Positions 1 through 11,184 of a DNA stretch of 64,000 nucleotides are shown here, in pieces. The number at the start of each line of letters is the position of its first letter. Position 1 is the first letter of the stretch. The DNA is taken from NCBI GenBank assembly GCA_963377175.1, contig CAUJNA010001486.1:1-64000 (forward strand). The letters are read 5' to 3'. Position numbers and translations under genes: made by a program. The notes beneath the pieces are model-generated. The model was not told the DNA's origin, ran no database searches, and saw only the letters and a program-made list of their open reading frames with translations. This DNA is from Effrenium voratum (lineage: Eukaryota; Sar; Dinophyceae; Suessiales; Symbiodiniaceae).

Positions 1-241
1 TCCCCCGAGTGTTCTGGCTGAAGTCGATGAGGTCGGCCTGCAGCCGGTCGTTCGGCCCCTCGGCGGCCGACTTGCCCAGCGCGCGCGGCCGGGGCGCCTG
101 CACCTGCCGGCCCACGTCGGCCTTCAGCGCCTCGAAGGCCATGGCCTGCGTCACGTCGAGGTCGCGCTGCCGTGCGAGTTGGTACAGCTTCCGCGGGTCC
201 CTCACGTTGAAGTCGTCGGCCAGGTCCCTCAGCGCCTCCAT
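1..241 (-). CDS. Polinton-type integrase, N-terminal part, runs off the window
   Basis: Reading the minus strand from an ATG at 241-239 gives 80 residues with no stop before the window edge. It starts MEALRDLADDFNVRDP and contains a helical region (KLYQLARQRDLDVTQA) followed by RALGKSAAEGPNDRLQADLI and DFSQNT. The order of a small helical N-terminal region, a K/G/P-rich linker and then QADLIDF fits the entry into a retroviral-type (rve, DDE) integrase core as found in Polintons and Polinton-like viruses; the first catalytic Asp would be in QADLIDF. The rest of the core lies outside the window. It is downstream of, and on the same strand as, fibre copy 1, with a 142-bp hairpin-rich gap between them. 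Family assignment is by recognition only; a retrotransposon integrase is the alternative. Confidence 0.6.
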   Translation of the reverse strand, partial: MEALRDLADDFNVRDPRKLYQLARQRDLDVTQAMAFEALKADVGRQVQAPRPRALGKSAAEGPNDRLQADLIDFSQNTRG

Positions 242-383
242 TTAAAAAGCAGCCTTGTTGCCCCAAAAAGGGGCTTGATCAAGGCTCCTCGAGAACGAGG
301 AGGCCTGAACACACCTACTTGTTGCCCCAAAAAGGGGCTATTCAAGGTTCCTCTAGAACGAGGAGGCCTGAATACCGTTTTTT
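242..383. repeat. Two 64-bp direct repeats with hairpins between fibre and integrase genes
   Basis: A unit starting CTTGTTGCCCCAAAAAGGGG occurs at 254 and 318 (period 64). Each unit has two perfect hairpins: GCCCC-AAAAA-GGGGC, and a CCTC...GAGG stem with GAGAAC in the loop of the first copy. It fills the space between the fibre stop codon and the integrase start, so a transcript-end or processing role is possible but not shown. Confidence 0.6.
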
Positions 384-3300
384 CTACTCGTTCTTCGGCC
401 CCCGCTGGGCCTGCCAGGCTTCCACCTCGTCCAGCCGGGCCTGGAAGCCCTTGCGCGCCCCCCGCAGCACGCTGGTGAGGTGAGAGTAGTCGAGGGTGAC
501 CATCTCGGTGCCGTCGCTCCACCGGGCGGTGCCCGTCAGGTTCTTCCACTTAGTTCCTGCGAAGTCGTCCGAGGCGAAGCCCAGCCTCAGGTCCTCGTTC
601 ATGTCCGGGCGCTTGTACTGCTTGGCCTCCACGGAGTCAAAGAGCTGCTGGAGCTCCGCCACGTCGGCCTCCGCCGTCTCCGTCTTCACCCGGCTGTCCG
701 ACAAATTCGTGAAGCTCGTGTTGCAGACCACGTTGCCCGTGTTGCCCGCGATCACGAGGCAGCCGGGGTTCCTCTGGTTCGTGGTCAGGGACAGCTGCGT
801 GGAGAGGCTCTTCGTCTGCACCAGCGCCTCGTCGTTGATCATGAGAGAGTTCGCACGGGGCTCCCGCCGTCCCGCTCCAGGAAGACCCGCCGGCCCGCCC
901 AGTTCTTCGTCAGGAAGAGATCGTCCGAGAAGTCGGAGGTGTTGGTCACGGTGAGCGTGGTGGAGGCGAAGAGCTGCGGAGCGGAGACCGTGCCCGAGCT
1001 CGTCACGTCGCCGCAGACCACGCTGCCCGTCGACACTCCGCCGCGCGTGGCCGTGAAGGTGCAGTCCAGGCTCTCGCAGTCCAGCGGGCCCGCGGACGCC
1101 GCCCCGGTGATCGTCAGCGTGGCGCCCGTGAGCGCCCCGGTGGCCGCGAAGCTCGCCGCCGTCGCTGCGCCCGAGGCCGTCAGCGTCCCCGTGGACACGT
1201 CGCCCACCGTGGTGAAGTTCCCGGCGTTGGCCGTGTTGTTGATGGCGAGCGTGCTGCCCGTGATTCCGGTGGCGGAGCTCAGCAGACCCACGCTGGCCGC
1301 GCCGCTGATGCTCAGCGAGCTGCCTGACACGGCCCCTGTGGACGACAGCGCGGCCCCGGCGACGGTGCCGGTGGCTGTGAGCGCAGCGCAGGAAACGGCG
1401 CCCGAGGCGTCCACGCCCGTGGTGAACACGTCGGTGCAGTTCACGTCGTTGCACAGCAGCTGGTCGCAGCCCACGTTGCCCTGCACGGTGAGCCCGTCCA
1501 GCGTGGCCGAGCCCGTGAGGGCCAGCGAGTCCGCCAGCAAGTCCGTTACTGAGACAGACTCTCCCTCGAAGGCGCTGGCCCTGATCTGCATGCTGTACAG
1601 GTCCAGCGTGCCCGCCGACTGCTGCACCAGCCCGGGGATAGAGCCGCCGAAGGCTCCGAAGTGCAGCTTCGCGATTCCGCCCGGCGGCGCCGAGAAGTCC
1701 AGGCGCGCCGTGCTCCAGACGCCCTGCGAGGGCGTGCCGAGGAAGGTGCCGGTGACGCCCACGTAGTCGTTGTCGGCCGCGCTGACGTACATCACCAAGT
1801 TGGAGGCCGTGCCCAGCCTGTACCGGCAGCCGAAGGAGTAGCGTCTCCCCGACGTCAGCGTGTAGGTGCGCACGATGTTCCAGGCGAAGGCGCTCAGGGT
1901 CATGGCGTAGCCCTCCAGCTGGAAGCCTCCCACCGTGAAGCTGGCCGAGGCCACGGAGCTCTGGCTGTTGGAGCGCACCAGGAAGTTGCCTAGCGTGGTG
2001 AGCGGGGGCTCCAGCAGCACCTCGCCCAGGGTGGCCAGCGTGACGTCGTCCGCCCCTCCGTCGAGGAACTCGTGCTTCAGCAGCAGCGCCGAGGCCGCCG
2101 TGTCCTCCTCCGCTGTGTTGCCGGTCTCCAGGGTTGCGTCCAGGATCTGGAGGCCGTAGACGTCCACCGTTCCGGCCGTTTGGTTGGGCAGGCCCGGCGC
2201 CTGAAGTGCGCGCCGAAGTGCAGCTTCGCAACTCCGTTGGGCGGCACGGTGAAGTACATCTTGGCCGTGCTCCAGGCGCCCTGTCCTCCCGCAGAAGAGC
2301 TTCCGACAATGTTCGAGACGTTGCCGGCCTCCGGACACGTACACCACGAAGTTGGAGGCCGTGCCGAGCCGGTAGCGGCAGGCGAAGAGCAGCTCTCTGC
2401 CGGGCGTCAAGTTGTAGGTGCGCACGATGTCCCACGGGTTCGCCGCCAGGGTCAGGGTGTAGCCGTCCACGCTTACTCCCGCGGTGTGCGTGGCCAGGAC
2501 CACGCTGCAGCCGCTGCTGGGGCGAACCGTCCAGTTTGAGAGCGAGACGTCCGTGGGGCCCAGGATCTGCTCTCCTATAGCGGCCACCACCTCGTCGGCC
2601 CCTCCGTCGTCCGGAAAGCGCACTGCTATCTGCAGCGCAGAGGCCGCCTCCGTGACTCCGAGCTTGCCGGCGAGGAGGCCGTCTACTTGTGCGATGGTGT
2701 AGTAGCTGAGCAGCGCGGCGGCGATGCTCGCGGCCGTCGCCGTGTCCTGGTCTGCGGCTGAACGGTACGGCACCAGCGCCGAGGTGAGTTGGTTGGTTGT
2801 GAAGACGTCCTGGTCCGGGCCCGTCCGGTAGGCCAGCAGCGCGCCCGCGATGGCGGCCTGCGTCTGCGTGTCCTGCGCGCTCGCCGTGCGGTAGTCTCCC
2901 AACAACGCGTCCACTTGCGCCGCGGTGTAGTAGGCCAGCAGTGCGCCCGTGATGGCGCTGGTCGTCTCAGCGTCCTGCGCTGCCCCTGTGCGGTAGTCTC
3001 CCAACAGCGCGTCTACCTGAGCCGAGGTGTAGTAGGCCAGCAGGGCTGCTGTTATGGCGGCGTCAGTGCCCGCCGTGGAGTAGCAGTCTGCCGTGATGCT
3101 CAGCGTGTCGTCGCCGTTTGCAAGCGCAGCAGAGAGAGGAGCCATGAAATGCAGGTTGCGAACGACGTTACTTCCGCGAACGAGCTCCCAAGTCGTGAAG
3201 CCCGCCCAGGCCGGCGCGTTAACAACTCCGCCGCTGCCGGAAGGCTGCAGGGCTGCGAGCTCCGCGAGGATTGCGTCGAGGGCGCTCTGGAGCGTGGTCT

Positions 3301-4343
3301 CGCTGGCCGAGAGCGCGGCGTTCGTGGCGTATGAGGCCAGCAGCGTCGCGTCGGCCTTGGCCCCCTGGAGCGCCGTGATGCTGGCGTCCCGGCTAGCAAG
3401 CTGCGCTGCGACGAAGGCCTCGGTGGCGAGGCCCAGCAGCGCATTTGCTATCTTAGTGTCTACCTCCAGCGGCGTGTCCAGTCCGTCCACCGTGGAGAGC
3501 AGGGCGGCCAGCGCGCTGGCGTCCGCCTTGCCAAGGAGGGCGGCGTCCAGGGCTGCCGTGGTGACTGCGCCCAGGAGGGCCGCCGCGATCTTAGAGTCTC
3601 GGAGGAAGTGTCCACGGCCGACTGCAGGGCGTAAGCGGTCAGGGCGCTGGCGTCCGCCTTGGAGGCCTGCAGCCCCAGATAAAGCCGTCTCTGCTCGCGA
3701 GCTCGGAGGCCAGCGCCGCGGCGGTGACGGCCCCCAAAAAAGCGTTGGCCGCCTTGGTGTCCACCTCCAGCGGCGTGATCCTCGCCGCTATGTCCAGGGA
3801 GTGCTGGTCCACCACCGTCTTGAGGCCGTAGTTGGCGGCCACCGTGGCCAGCGTGGCGTTGTTGGCCGAGGCGATGGAACCGTTCATGGCCGCCGTGGTG
3901 CTGTAGTTGGACAGCTTCAGGTCCATGCCGTCCGGGGTGCTCTTGGTGGCCACCACGCCCTCCAGCACGTCGAAGGCCGACTGGTCTGCCTTGTTGGAGA
4001 GGCCCGTGGGCAGCGAGCTCTGCAGCGCGGCGATGCTGCTTCCGTGCGCGGCCACCTGGCCGTCCGTGGTGGCCAGGGCCGCCGCCGTGGCCAGGGGCGC
4101 AATTGCCGGCGCCAGCGCGCTGCTGTCCAGCTTGGAGGCCAGCTCTGCGGTGACTCTGTCGTCCAGGGACTGGATGGCCGCCGCGTTGTTGCCGGCGGCT
4201 GCCGTGTTCACCGCCAGGTCAGTTACTTGAGCATAGGGCGTCAGAGCGAGGGCCAGCTGTCCTGCTGTGACGTGCGTGCCGTCAGTTACCTCTCCGTTGT
4301 CCAGGACCTCCGGGATGTTGCCGGTGACAGGTCCTTCAAACAT
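384..4343 (-). pseudogene. Viral-type fibre with S74/endosialidase-chaperone-like C terminus, copy 1 (frameshifted)
   Basis: The start is ATG at 4343-4341 (MFEGPVTGNIPEV), shared by all four copies in the window; the stop is TAG at 386-384. In order the product has: Ala-rich helical repeats (LEVDTKIANALLG, SNKADQSAFDV); phage-fibre-like repeats of the type ALLAYYTSAQVDALLGDYRT at about 2690-3070; two related domains of about 150 residues (DGGADEVVAAIGEQ... and DGGADDVTLATLGEV...); many short TATGTVAGAALSSTGAV-like beta repeats; and a C-terminal domain with LSDSRVKTETAEADV and FDSVEAKQY, resembling the S74 intramolecular chaperone of phage and viral fibres, which trimerises the fibre and cleaves itself off. 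The frame breaks near 3600-3640, is shifted locally near 2230-2330, and breaks near 850. These are small shifts, so decay is recent, or the bases are assembly errors. It is probably the host-binding fibre of a PLV. Confidence 0.65.
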
Positions 4344-4387
4344 GTTTACATATGTTCTCACCGCCTTAGTCCAGTGGCCATTCCGCA

Positions 4388-4476
4388 AAGCGAGGCCGGC
4401 TCCGCGGCTTCGGTCTGAGCGAGGCCGGCTCCGCGGCTTCGGTCTGAGCGAGGCCGGCTCCGCGGCTTCGGTCTTG
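4388..4476. repeat. 29-bp tandem repeat upstream of fibre copy 1
   Basis: Three copies of a unit containing CGAGGCCGGCTCCGCGGCTT lie at 4391, 4420 and 4449. A similar unit of about 30 bp occurs three times upstream of fibre copy 2 (13658-13745), so the repeat travels with the 5' flank of these two fibre genes. The frame stays open upstream of the fibre ATG through this repeat; I treat that as chance. Confidence 0.7.
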
Positions 4477-4500
4477 GAGTGGCATTCCGGCCGTTCGGGG

Positions 4501-4563
4501 GTTGGTGTGTTTGACACACCTCACAGGCGCCGCCGCTTGTTGGTGTGTCAAACACACCAACCC
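4501..4563. repeat. Paired short palindromes upstream of fibre copy 1
   Basis: Two perfect palindromes, GGTGTGT-TTG-ACACACC and TGGTGTGT-CAA-ACACACCA, lie 20 bp apart and are also inverted copies of each other. The matching positions upstream of fibre copy 2 hold palindromes with different but still complementary stems, which suggests the stem itself is maintained or repeatedly replaced. Confidence 0.65.
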
Positions 4564-4765
4564 CTCTTCGGCGCAAGTTTCCGCACGTGTCACAGTCCGT
4601 GGGTGACCTTGAGAGCGAGGCCCGCACCAGGCCCGCACCAGGGTATTTTCGGAAGTAGCGCGGCTACAATGTGACTCACTTGATCTGACACTCGATTTGA
4701 CCGATTTTGCCGGTCAAAAGCGGGACCTGCGCACGATGGAGCCAGTGGCCGAAATAACCGGCCAC

Positions 4766-4950
4766 GTGTGCTACTCCCGATTTATCGGGATGAACGCCTT
4801 ATTTGAAAAAAGTTGGAAACAACTTTTGAGTTGCAAAAGTTAGGGCCGGTTGTTGCCAATTTGTTCATCTCTTGTTGATCCGTAACATTGGATCAAGTGG
4901 TGGGTGGGTGGGGCGCCTTTTGCCATTTCGCAATGGAATTATTTCGTTTG
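4766..4950 (+). repeat. Split direct repeat A1
   Basis: This 185-bp segment starts GTGTGCTACTCCCGATTTAT and ends with ATTTCGTTTG. It recurs at 11383-11566 with one missing A as the only difference noticed. It carries the small palindrome CCCGATTTATCGGG near its left end. It immediately precedes the recombinase gene, so it is also the likely promoter region. Confidence 0.85.
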
Positions 4951-4965
4951 GCATTGGGGGTTTGA

Positions 4966-7050
4966 ATGTGTGAACCTCCAGACGGCGCTGATGCCCGATC
5001 GTCGAACTCAAACGACTCGGGCGATGACACTGCACAGGATGCTGCAAGTTCTGGCGATGTGTGGCAGCGTATAGGTGCTTCTGCGTCAGACAGTATCGTT
5101 GCATCTTCTACAGGACGAAATGCTGCAGCTTTTTCAATAGATGTCGAACCGCAGCAGAACGTGGAGATGCAAGACATGCTGGACGATCTGAGAAACAATG
5201 TGGAGCAAGATTCGCTTTATTCTCATTCTCATGCGGTGAGCGAAGCTGAACCGATTCACGTGGATCCAAACAGGAATTTGGAATACGCCTGGAACAGTTT
5301 GTATCCTTCAGCAAGCGCTCCTTTTTGGGAAACAGGCTTCTGGTCGCAAATTTTTGGAACCGGTGTTGGTCATTTCGGACATTTTGACATGCTGGAAATG
5401 AATAGACCCGCCGCCGTTTCTTGTGACCCTGCTGAAGAACCTTGCGAGGAGACGACTGATGTTATGGTTCAACCAGCTAAGAAGAGAGCCGTGACTTCTT
5501 ACCATCAGGTAATCAAGAACACAACTGTTCAGAGTTGGCAAGATGAACGTGAAGCGTTGTGGCAGAAAGCAATTCGGAGGTGGCATGCTTTGGTCTTGGC
5601 ATGGAAACCAGATGTGAATATTGTACAACTGCTCGTGAAGGAAACTGGATTCAGCAAGCAAGCTCAGATCTTGGTGGACATCTTCTACAATAAATCTCCT
5701 AGCACGTTGTTGAAAAGAGCAAACAGCTTGGGACGTGTGGTCAATCACCTGGCTCTTCGGCAAGAGCTTTTTCCCTGTGATGAGCCAGCTCTTTATGAGT
5801 ATTTGGTTTCTCAGCGTCATGAAGGTGTTCCTGCTACCAGGCTGAAAGCAGTTCTCGAAGCATGCAGGTTCGCTAGACACGTTTTGGGTGTACAAGAGCT
5901 CGACGAGTGCATTGCGAGCCGAAGGTGTGCAGGTGCAGTATCCTTGCCATTGGGAAAGGAGCTTCATCAGGCAACACCGCTTACCGTGGAGCACCTCAAG
6001 ACTATTCACCAGGTTCTGCACTCAGACTCGGACCCCTGGGATAAATGTTTCGCTGGCATGGTATTGTTCTGTGTTTATGCAAGGGCGCGATGGTCCGACG
6101 CCCAGCGCAGCGAAAAGGTTATTGGGGATCGAGACGAAAAAGGAGAACTATTTTTCATCGAATGTTCAACGGCAGTTCATAAAACGGCGCGAGCTTTGCA
6201 GATGAGACACATGTTCTTGCCTTTGGTCGCACCCACTCGGGGTGTCGAGGCCGAGTGTTGGGGAGAACCGTGGTTGGCTGCAAGGAACATTCTGGGCATT
6301 GAAGATTTGCGCCGCTTTCCTCTTATGCCAGCTCCAGATGCTTCAGGAGATGCTACGATAAGGCCAGTCTCGACCTCGGAGGCATCAAGTTGGTTGGAAC
6401 ATTTGCTGACCAAGACTCATGGGAAATTGCAGGGAAAAAGGTACACCTCGCACTTGTTGAAAGCGACCATGCTTTCATATTTGGCAAAAAGAGGAGTACC
6501 TTTCGAAGACAGATTGGCTTTGGGATACCATGCAAATCCCCTTCGGATGGCATTAACCTACAGCAGGGATGGTGCAAGCAGACCGCTGGCAGTCTTGTGC
6601 GACATGCTGGCGGAGATCAGGAAAGGTGTGTTTTCGCCGGATGTCACTAGAAGCGGGCGGCTGCAGGTGGGTTCCGACAAGGAAGCGGCTGCTTCGGAGG
6701 CTGCTGATGTGACGCTGGTACCGAACAATGTCGTAGTGATCAAAGACGAGGACGAAACCGCAGTTTCTGGAACAAGTGATCACGTCACTACGGATTCGGA
6801 ATCTGACACGGAGGAGCCAGTTTTCCTTCCCAAAGTCCAACGGATTGATCACGTTTTGCCTAAGGAGTCAGTCATGTGGCAACACTCTCGGCTGAAAACA
6901 TTGCACATTGCTGTCGAAGGGCATAAGCGGGCATTCTTTTGCGGCAGGCCCATTACAGAGGGATATCAGTTGGTCTCCTTGCAGCACAGGTTTGACACGC
7001 CCCGATGCAGGCAATGTTTCAACAGCAAGCTCATGCTGGAGGACAAGTAG
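4966..7050 (+). CDS. Tyrosine recombinase of element 1
   Basis: An intact 694-codon frame starts at ATG 4966, 15 bp after repeat A1. The first 190 residues or so are acidic and low in order. A SAM-like core-binding region follows, then the catalytic domain: VYARARWSDAQ with the first Arg at about R373/R375, HLLK at 496-499 (the box II H-x-x-R position, with Lys as often seen in protist YR elements), LGYH at 519-522, and TYSRD with the nucleophile Tyr532. The C terminus has an added Cys/His motif, H...FFCGR...Y...CRQC, that may bind zinc and is also recognisable in the recombinase of element 2. The enzyme should recombine the circular DNA copy with its target through a 3'-phosphotyrosine intermediate. 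All key residues are present, so this gene may be functional even though the pol of the element is not. Confidence 0.8.
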   Translation: MCEPPDGADARSSNSNDSGDDTAQDAASSGDVWQRIGASASDSIVASSTGRNAAAFSIDVEPQQNVEMQDMLDDLRNNVEQDSLYSHSHAVSEAEPIHVDPNRNLEYAWNSLYPSASAPFWETGFWSQIFGTGVGHFGHFDMLEMNRPAAVSCDPAEEPCEETTDVMVQPAKKRAVTSYHQVIKNTTVQSWQDEREALWQKAIRRWHALVLAWKPDVNIVQLLVKETGFSKQAQILVDIFYNKSPSTLLKRANSLGRVVNHLALRQELFPCDEPALYEYLVSQRHEGVPATRLKAVLEACRFARHVLGVQELDECIASRRCAGAVSLPLGKELHQATPLTVEHLKTIHQVLHSDSDPWDKCFAGMVLFCVYARARWSDAQRSEKVIGDRDEKGELFFIECSTAVHKTARALQMRHMFLPLVAPTRGVEAECWGEPWLAARNILGIEDLRRFPLMPAPDASGDATIRPVSTSEASSWLEHLLTKTHGKLQGKRYTSHLLKATMLSYLAKRGVPFEDRLALGYHANPLRMALTYSRDGASRPLAVLCDMLAEIRKGVFSPDVTRSGRLQVGSDKEAAASEAADVTLVPNNVVVIKDEDETAVSGTSDHVTTDSESDTEEPVFLPKVQRIDHVLPKESVMWQHSRLKTLHIAVEGHKRAFFCGRPITEGYQLVSLQHRFDTPRCRQCFNSKLMLEDK

Positions 7051-7628
7051 CCTTTGCAAAGCGGGAGGACTCTTCGCATGAAGGCGATAAGAGGGCCACC
7101 TACCGTTGGCGTTTCACCTTTGACTGTGCAGATTGAACGAAAACCAATAATGCCCTGGGACCTTGCCTGTGTTTCGACATAGTCGTGAAGACCGTGCTCG
7201 TAACTGAGGGAGGGAGAGGTCAGCGTTTGGTTTTTCCGTTCCGGCTTGTAGGAGACCAACTCAGAGCTTGTTTCTGTGTCACAAGAGCGGATTGACGTTT
7301 CGTTTTTACCGCTTGTGGATCGCGGGACATTCGACTTGGTCGAGTGTAGGGCTGCCGCATGTTTCAAACAGAGCTAATGGATAGTGGAACACTTGACTTG
7401 GTCGAGTGTAGGACTGCCATGTACCTTTTCTCAGTGTGCGTGATTTCAAACGTTTAGCCATCAGCAGGATCGCGCTTTTTCTCTCCGTGAGTTTTCTTGC
7501 TCTAGAGGAGTGATGCGCTTTGGAGCTGTTCGGCATGCGTAGCGACTTTTTCAGGATAAGTTGTCAGAGTTGTGGGATCGATGACATGGGGCAGAGTGGA
7601 ACAAATCTCTTTGTAGGACTCGCCTGCC
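7051..7628. other. Spacer between recombinase and pol of element 1
   Basis: No convincing gene. A segment GACTTGGTCGAGTGTAGG followed by an A- or G-CTGCC ending occurs at about 7331 and 7395, once beside CATTC and once beside CACTT. I see no other structure. Confidence 0.4.
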
Positions 7629-10600
7629 ATGTCTTTGATCGACTCGACAGCTGCTTTCAAAGTGCACCGTGACAAGACAGATGATGCGGGCAATCTTTGG
7701 AACCTGGTGAGGTCCATTGGATTGCGCAGCATGTCATTGGTGGCTTTTGCAATAGGAACTCCGCAGAGTCTTTCGACAGAGCGAGAGTTCGCAGATTTCT
7801 GCGGAAGCATCCGCAACGGAGCTGACCTTTCATTGGGGCTGTTTGCCCAAGTGAGGCGGTTGCATTTTTAGGCCCCGACCATGATTGTAGCGCACTTCAG
7901 GTCGCAAGTCAGTCAAAAGTCAGGGCGGGAAGGAGTCAGAAAGCTCCCGAACGCCGGGGAGAGCGCGCGGTTGGAAAGGCAGCAGGTCCGGTTGAACGGT
8001 GTCAGCCTCAAGGGCGAGCTGCAACCATCGCATGCTTTCATCGACCTGGTGGCCTCAATGTGTGACACAGACCCAGTCATTTGGGTAGCCCCCTCGAGGA
8101 CCCGACGAGGAGATCAGACACCTCGATCGAGCTGCCTTGGCAATGGGCGGTGATCCGTGCGGGCTGACACGCCTGGATACTCATTAGGTATGGTTGCAGC
8201 AGCTTCTGGGCCTGGTATCCCGGGATCCTCCTGAAGGCCACACCCGTGTGCGGTTGGAACAGTTGAAGGCTGCTCAGGAACTGTTCACCATCTTGGCGGA
8301 AGATATACAGTTTATATCCGTCAGTTTGACCTCTGTTCCGGCCCCCATGGATGAAGCAATTACACTTTGAGACATGGCCAAAGACGCAGAAGAAGCCCGC
8401 GGCCAAAAGCAGAGTTCATCGGTCCGTCGGAATTGCAGGGCTACAATCCGAGGGACTCGGAGGGCGATGCTGTTTGCTTCGGTACGATCTGAAAGCAGGT
8501 TGCAAGCTGGACGTGACAAATGGTCGGTGCATGAAAGGCATGCGCAAGGGCATCGAGTGTGGCATGGCAAACCATAGTTTGAGCACTTGCTGGGCCAGCA
8601 ACTGACATTTGCCGGTCGATTCGCATCGTCGCCAGAAGCAATGGAGACGTGATGCGAATGGTGAATTCGTCCGCATGACAAGCATTCATCCTGGGCGCTG
8701 ACATGTGATTTCTCAGTTGAGCGTGATGCCGACGAGGAACAGCGGGCCGAGGATTCGCTGGCCAGCGTCGCTCTGGGGCATTAGAAAACCGTGCGTCAGG
8801 ATCTGAGAGGTTTTCCCGTGCAATACAAGATTTAAACATGAGAGTCTTGGCGGTGGAGATTTGCTCGTCCAAACTTCGTGTGGAAAACTGCTAACAAGGT
8901 TTATTCCAGCACGGCCACAATCACTTCTTGGGCATCCAACCGGGCCATCGCATGCTCCCTTGAGAAACAGGTCAACTCTGTGTTCGGGATGCAACAGAAG
9001 AAGACGAACTGGTTTCAACCACTTGCTGTTTTCTGTGATGATGGTCTTCCTCGTGAGCCAAAAATTGTGGTTATCGATAGCAGTTGGAAATATCCCACTG
9101 CAGAAAAGGCTGCTTTCCGCTTCTTCTCCTGTTCGGAGACTCGCAGGTATCCTGAAAAAAAACAGAGTAGCTTTTCAGGTAGACCTACAATCTTTGTCAG
9201 AGCAACAGGTCTTTCTGATCAATTTTTGCACCGCATGGTTTGAGACATGTTGCTGAGAGGGCGAAGTACAAGCCTTTGGTTTCTGATTATGACTGCTACG
9301 TGCTCTTCATGGACGAGCTCCTAAACGTCGCGGAGCAGCGCTGGCAGTTTCCTTCCGGAGCCAAAGCAGTCGGGCGGCGAGCTTTGAAGTGGGGTGAAGT
9401 TCGGGCCGACCCGACTATTAAACAAGGCAAGTTGATTCGTGAGCGTTCCACGATTCGAAAGGATGAGCATGGTCTATGGCGTATTGCAGTCAGGCACACG
9501 GACTGTGGGCGAGTTTGTTTTCTGGACATCAAACTCCTTGCCTTTTGGAGCAACGACTACGCCATATCTGCAATACTTTTGGAGCTCAGGATTACGTTCT
9601 ATGGCGTATGGCAGTCAGGCACACAGTATGTGGGCGAGTTCGTCTTCTGGGCATCAACTCCTTGCCTTTTTGGAGCTCAGGATTTATGGCGTATTGCAGT
9701 CAGGCCCACAGGCAACTCCTTGCCTTTTGGAGCTCAGGATCAGCATGGCTGGGCGTTTTTCTTGGCATGGTGGGATTACGGCTTGCTTGGTGTGCTAAAT
9801 TCCACGACTACGCCATATCTGCAATACGGTCTATGGAGTATTGCAGTCAGGCACACAGACTGTGGGCGTGTTAGTTTTCTGGGCATCAACTCCTTGCCTT
9901 TTGGAGCCGTATGATTCGTCTGCAAAACGGTCTATGGCGCCGTATTATTCGTCTGCAAAACGGTCTGTGGCGTATTGCAGTCAGGTACTCAGGCTGTGGG
10001 CGAGTTCGTTTTTCTGGACATCAACTCCTTGCTTTTTGGAACCTTATGATTCGCGTGAGGATCAGCATGGCTGGGCGGTTTCTTTAGCATGCTGGGATTA
10101 CGGCTGGTTTGGTGTGCTTCATTCGACGACTACGCCACATCAGAAAAACAGTCTATGGCGACCGACGCTACTGCAGCAGCTAATGGCTTGGAATACTACA
10201 CCATATTTGCAAACGGTCAATGGCGACCAATGCTACTGCGGCAGTTGAAGGCCTTTTTCAGCTTCTAGGTTTTGGAATTTGTGCGGGATGGCTCAAAAGC
10301 ATGCGCCTTCTCGAAGGTTTTCCCGCGCCCTGGGAGTTGAAGTTGACTTGGACCTTTATCATAGAGTGAGATTGCGCTTGGCCACACTTGTTAACGACGC
10401 CTGGAGTTGCAAGAGGTCCTCGAGGACATTCTGGACTGTGGTTACGTCAGCTTGAAGCAGTCGGAATCCTTGCGGGGACGTTTGCACTGGTTCGAGAGCA
10501 TAGTTTCCGAAGGATTGCTGGCAATGCTATCAAAGTCCTGGGCGAGCTTGCAGTGAAGGAAAACAATAGGAATGTTCCGAGCGTGTCCGAGAGGTTTGCA

Positions 10601-11177
10601 ATTATTTTCCTCGTGGAGCGAGTGAGCAAGGCTAGACCCCTCAGCCTTTTTGCCTACATCTCGGAGCTCTTGGACTGTTTTACTGACGGTGCTTATAAAG
10701 GAGCTGAACAGAAATTGGGAAGTGTTGGGGGCGTCCTGTTTCACTCCAGATGAGAAGTGCGTTCCTTTTCGGAGGTGAGGCTCCTGCGGACATCCTGGAA
10801 CGCCGCTTGTCCTTTTTCCTGCGAAACCCACGGGAAATCATTTTTGTCTTGATCGCTCTTGCTTGTTGGAGGCAGCGTTTCACAGGCGCATCATTGGTGT
10901 GATGTATTGACAATGATGCTGCCAGATCGGCATGCATCAAAGCTTTGGGAGCGACCTGTCCCGCTAGGTCTCTGACGGCAACTGTGTCGCATCTTAAAAA
11001 ATAGAATGCCAGTGCAAAGCTTGGTACGCCAGAGTACCGGCCAGCTCAAACATCGCCGATGCTCCCAGCAGGCTCCGCTTTGATCAAGTCAAAGCGTTGG
11101 GAGCTGTGGAGACGGAAATCAGATGGACTGAGGTAGCTGAAGCTTTGGGGGCTGAGAGCATTGGTCGTTTTTCCTAA
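7629..11177 (+). pseudogene. RT/RNase H polyprotein of element 1, heavily frameshifted
   Basis: Coding fragments in all three frames line up as a DIRS-like pol. Near 7910-8100 GREGVRKLPNAGESARL and the following SHAFIDL/VIWVAPS segment resemble the pre-RT region of protist YR-element pol proteins. From about 9470 to 10050 copies of an INSLPFGA-like motif are probably the RT palm, tandemly expanded. At 10260-10500 FQLLGFGICAGWLKS, ALGVEVDLDLYHRV and SLKQSESLRGRLHWFES match the end of the palm and the thumb. RNase H follows with ELLDCFTDGAYKG (first Asp), CIDNDAARSACIKA near 10904, and the terminal SSNIADAPSRLRFDQV signature, ending at TAA 11175-11177. I could not find a readable catalytic [FY]xDD box. 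The many stops and shifts show that it is dead. Confidence 0.65.
9470..10250 (+). repeat. Degenerate tandem repeats inside the RT palm of element 1
   Basis: A unit of roughly 90-190 bp, recognisable by GGCGTATTGCAGTCAGGC, by CTGTGGGCGAGTT and by CATCAACTCCTTGCCTTTTG, recurs five or six times. In one frame a unit reads like WRIAVRHTDCGRV then INSLPFGA, which resembles the RT region around the LPFGA box. The array looks like repeated local duplication of a piece of RT after the gene died. Confidence 0.55.
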
Positions 11178-11184
11178 AAGGGGG

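Noticed and set aside
384..4343. Bacteriophage or bacterial contamination suggested by the phage-like fibre
   Set aside because: Four copies are interleaved with eukaryotic YR and copia retroelements and satellites, and the neighbour is a Polinton-type integrase. No bacterial genes were seen.
5308..6021. Minus-strand frame of 237 codons inside the element 1 recombinase
   Set aside because: Shadow of the plus-strand recombinase; no motif of its own.
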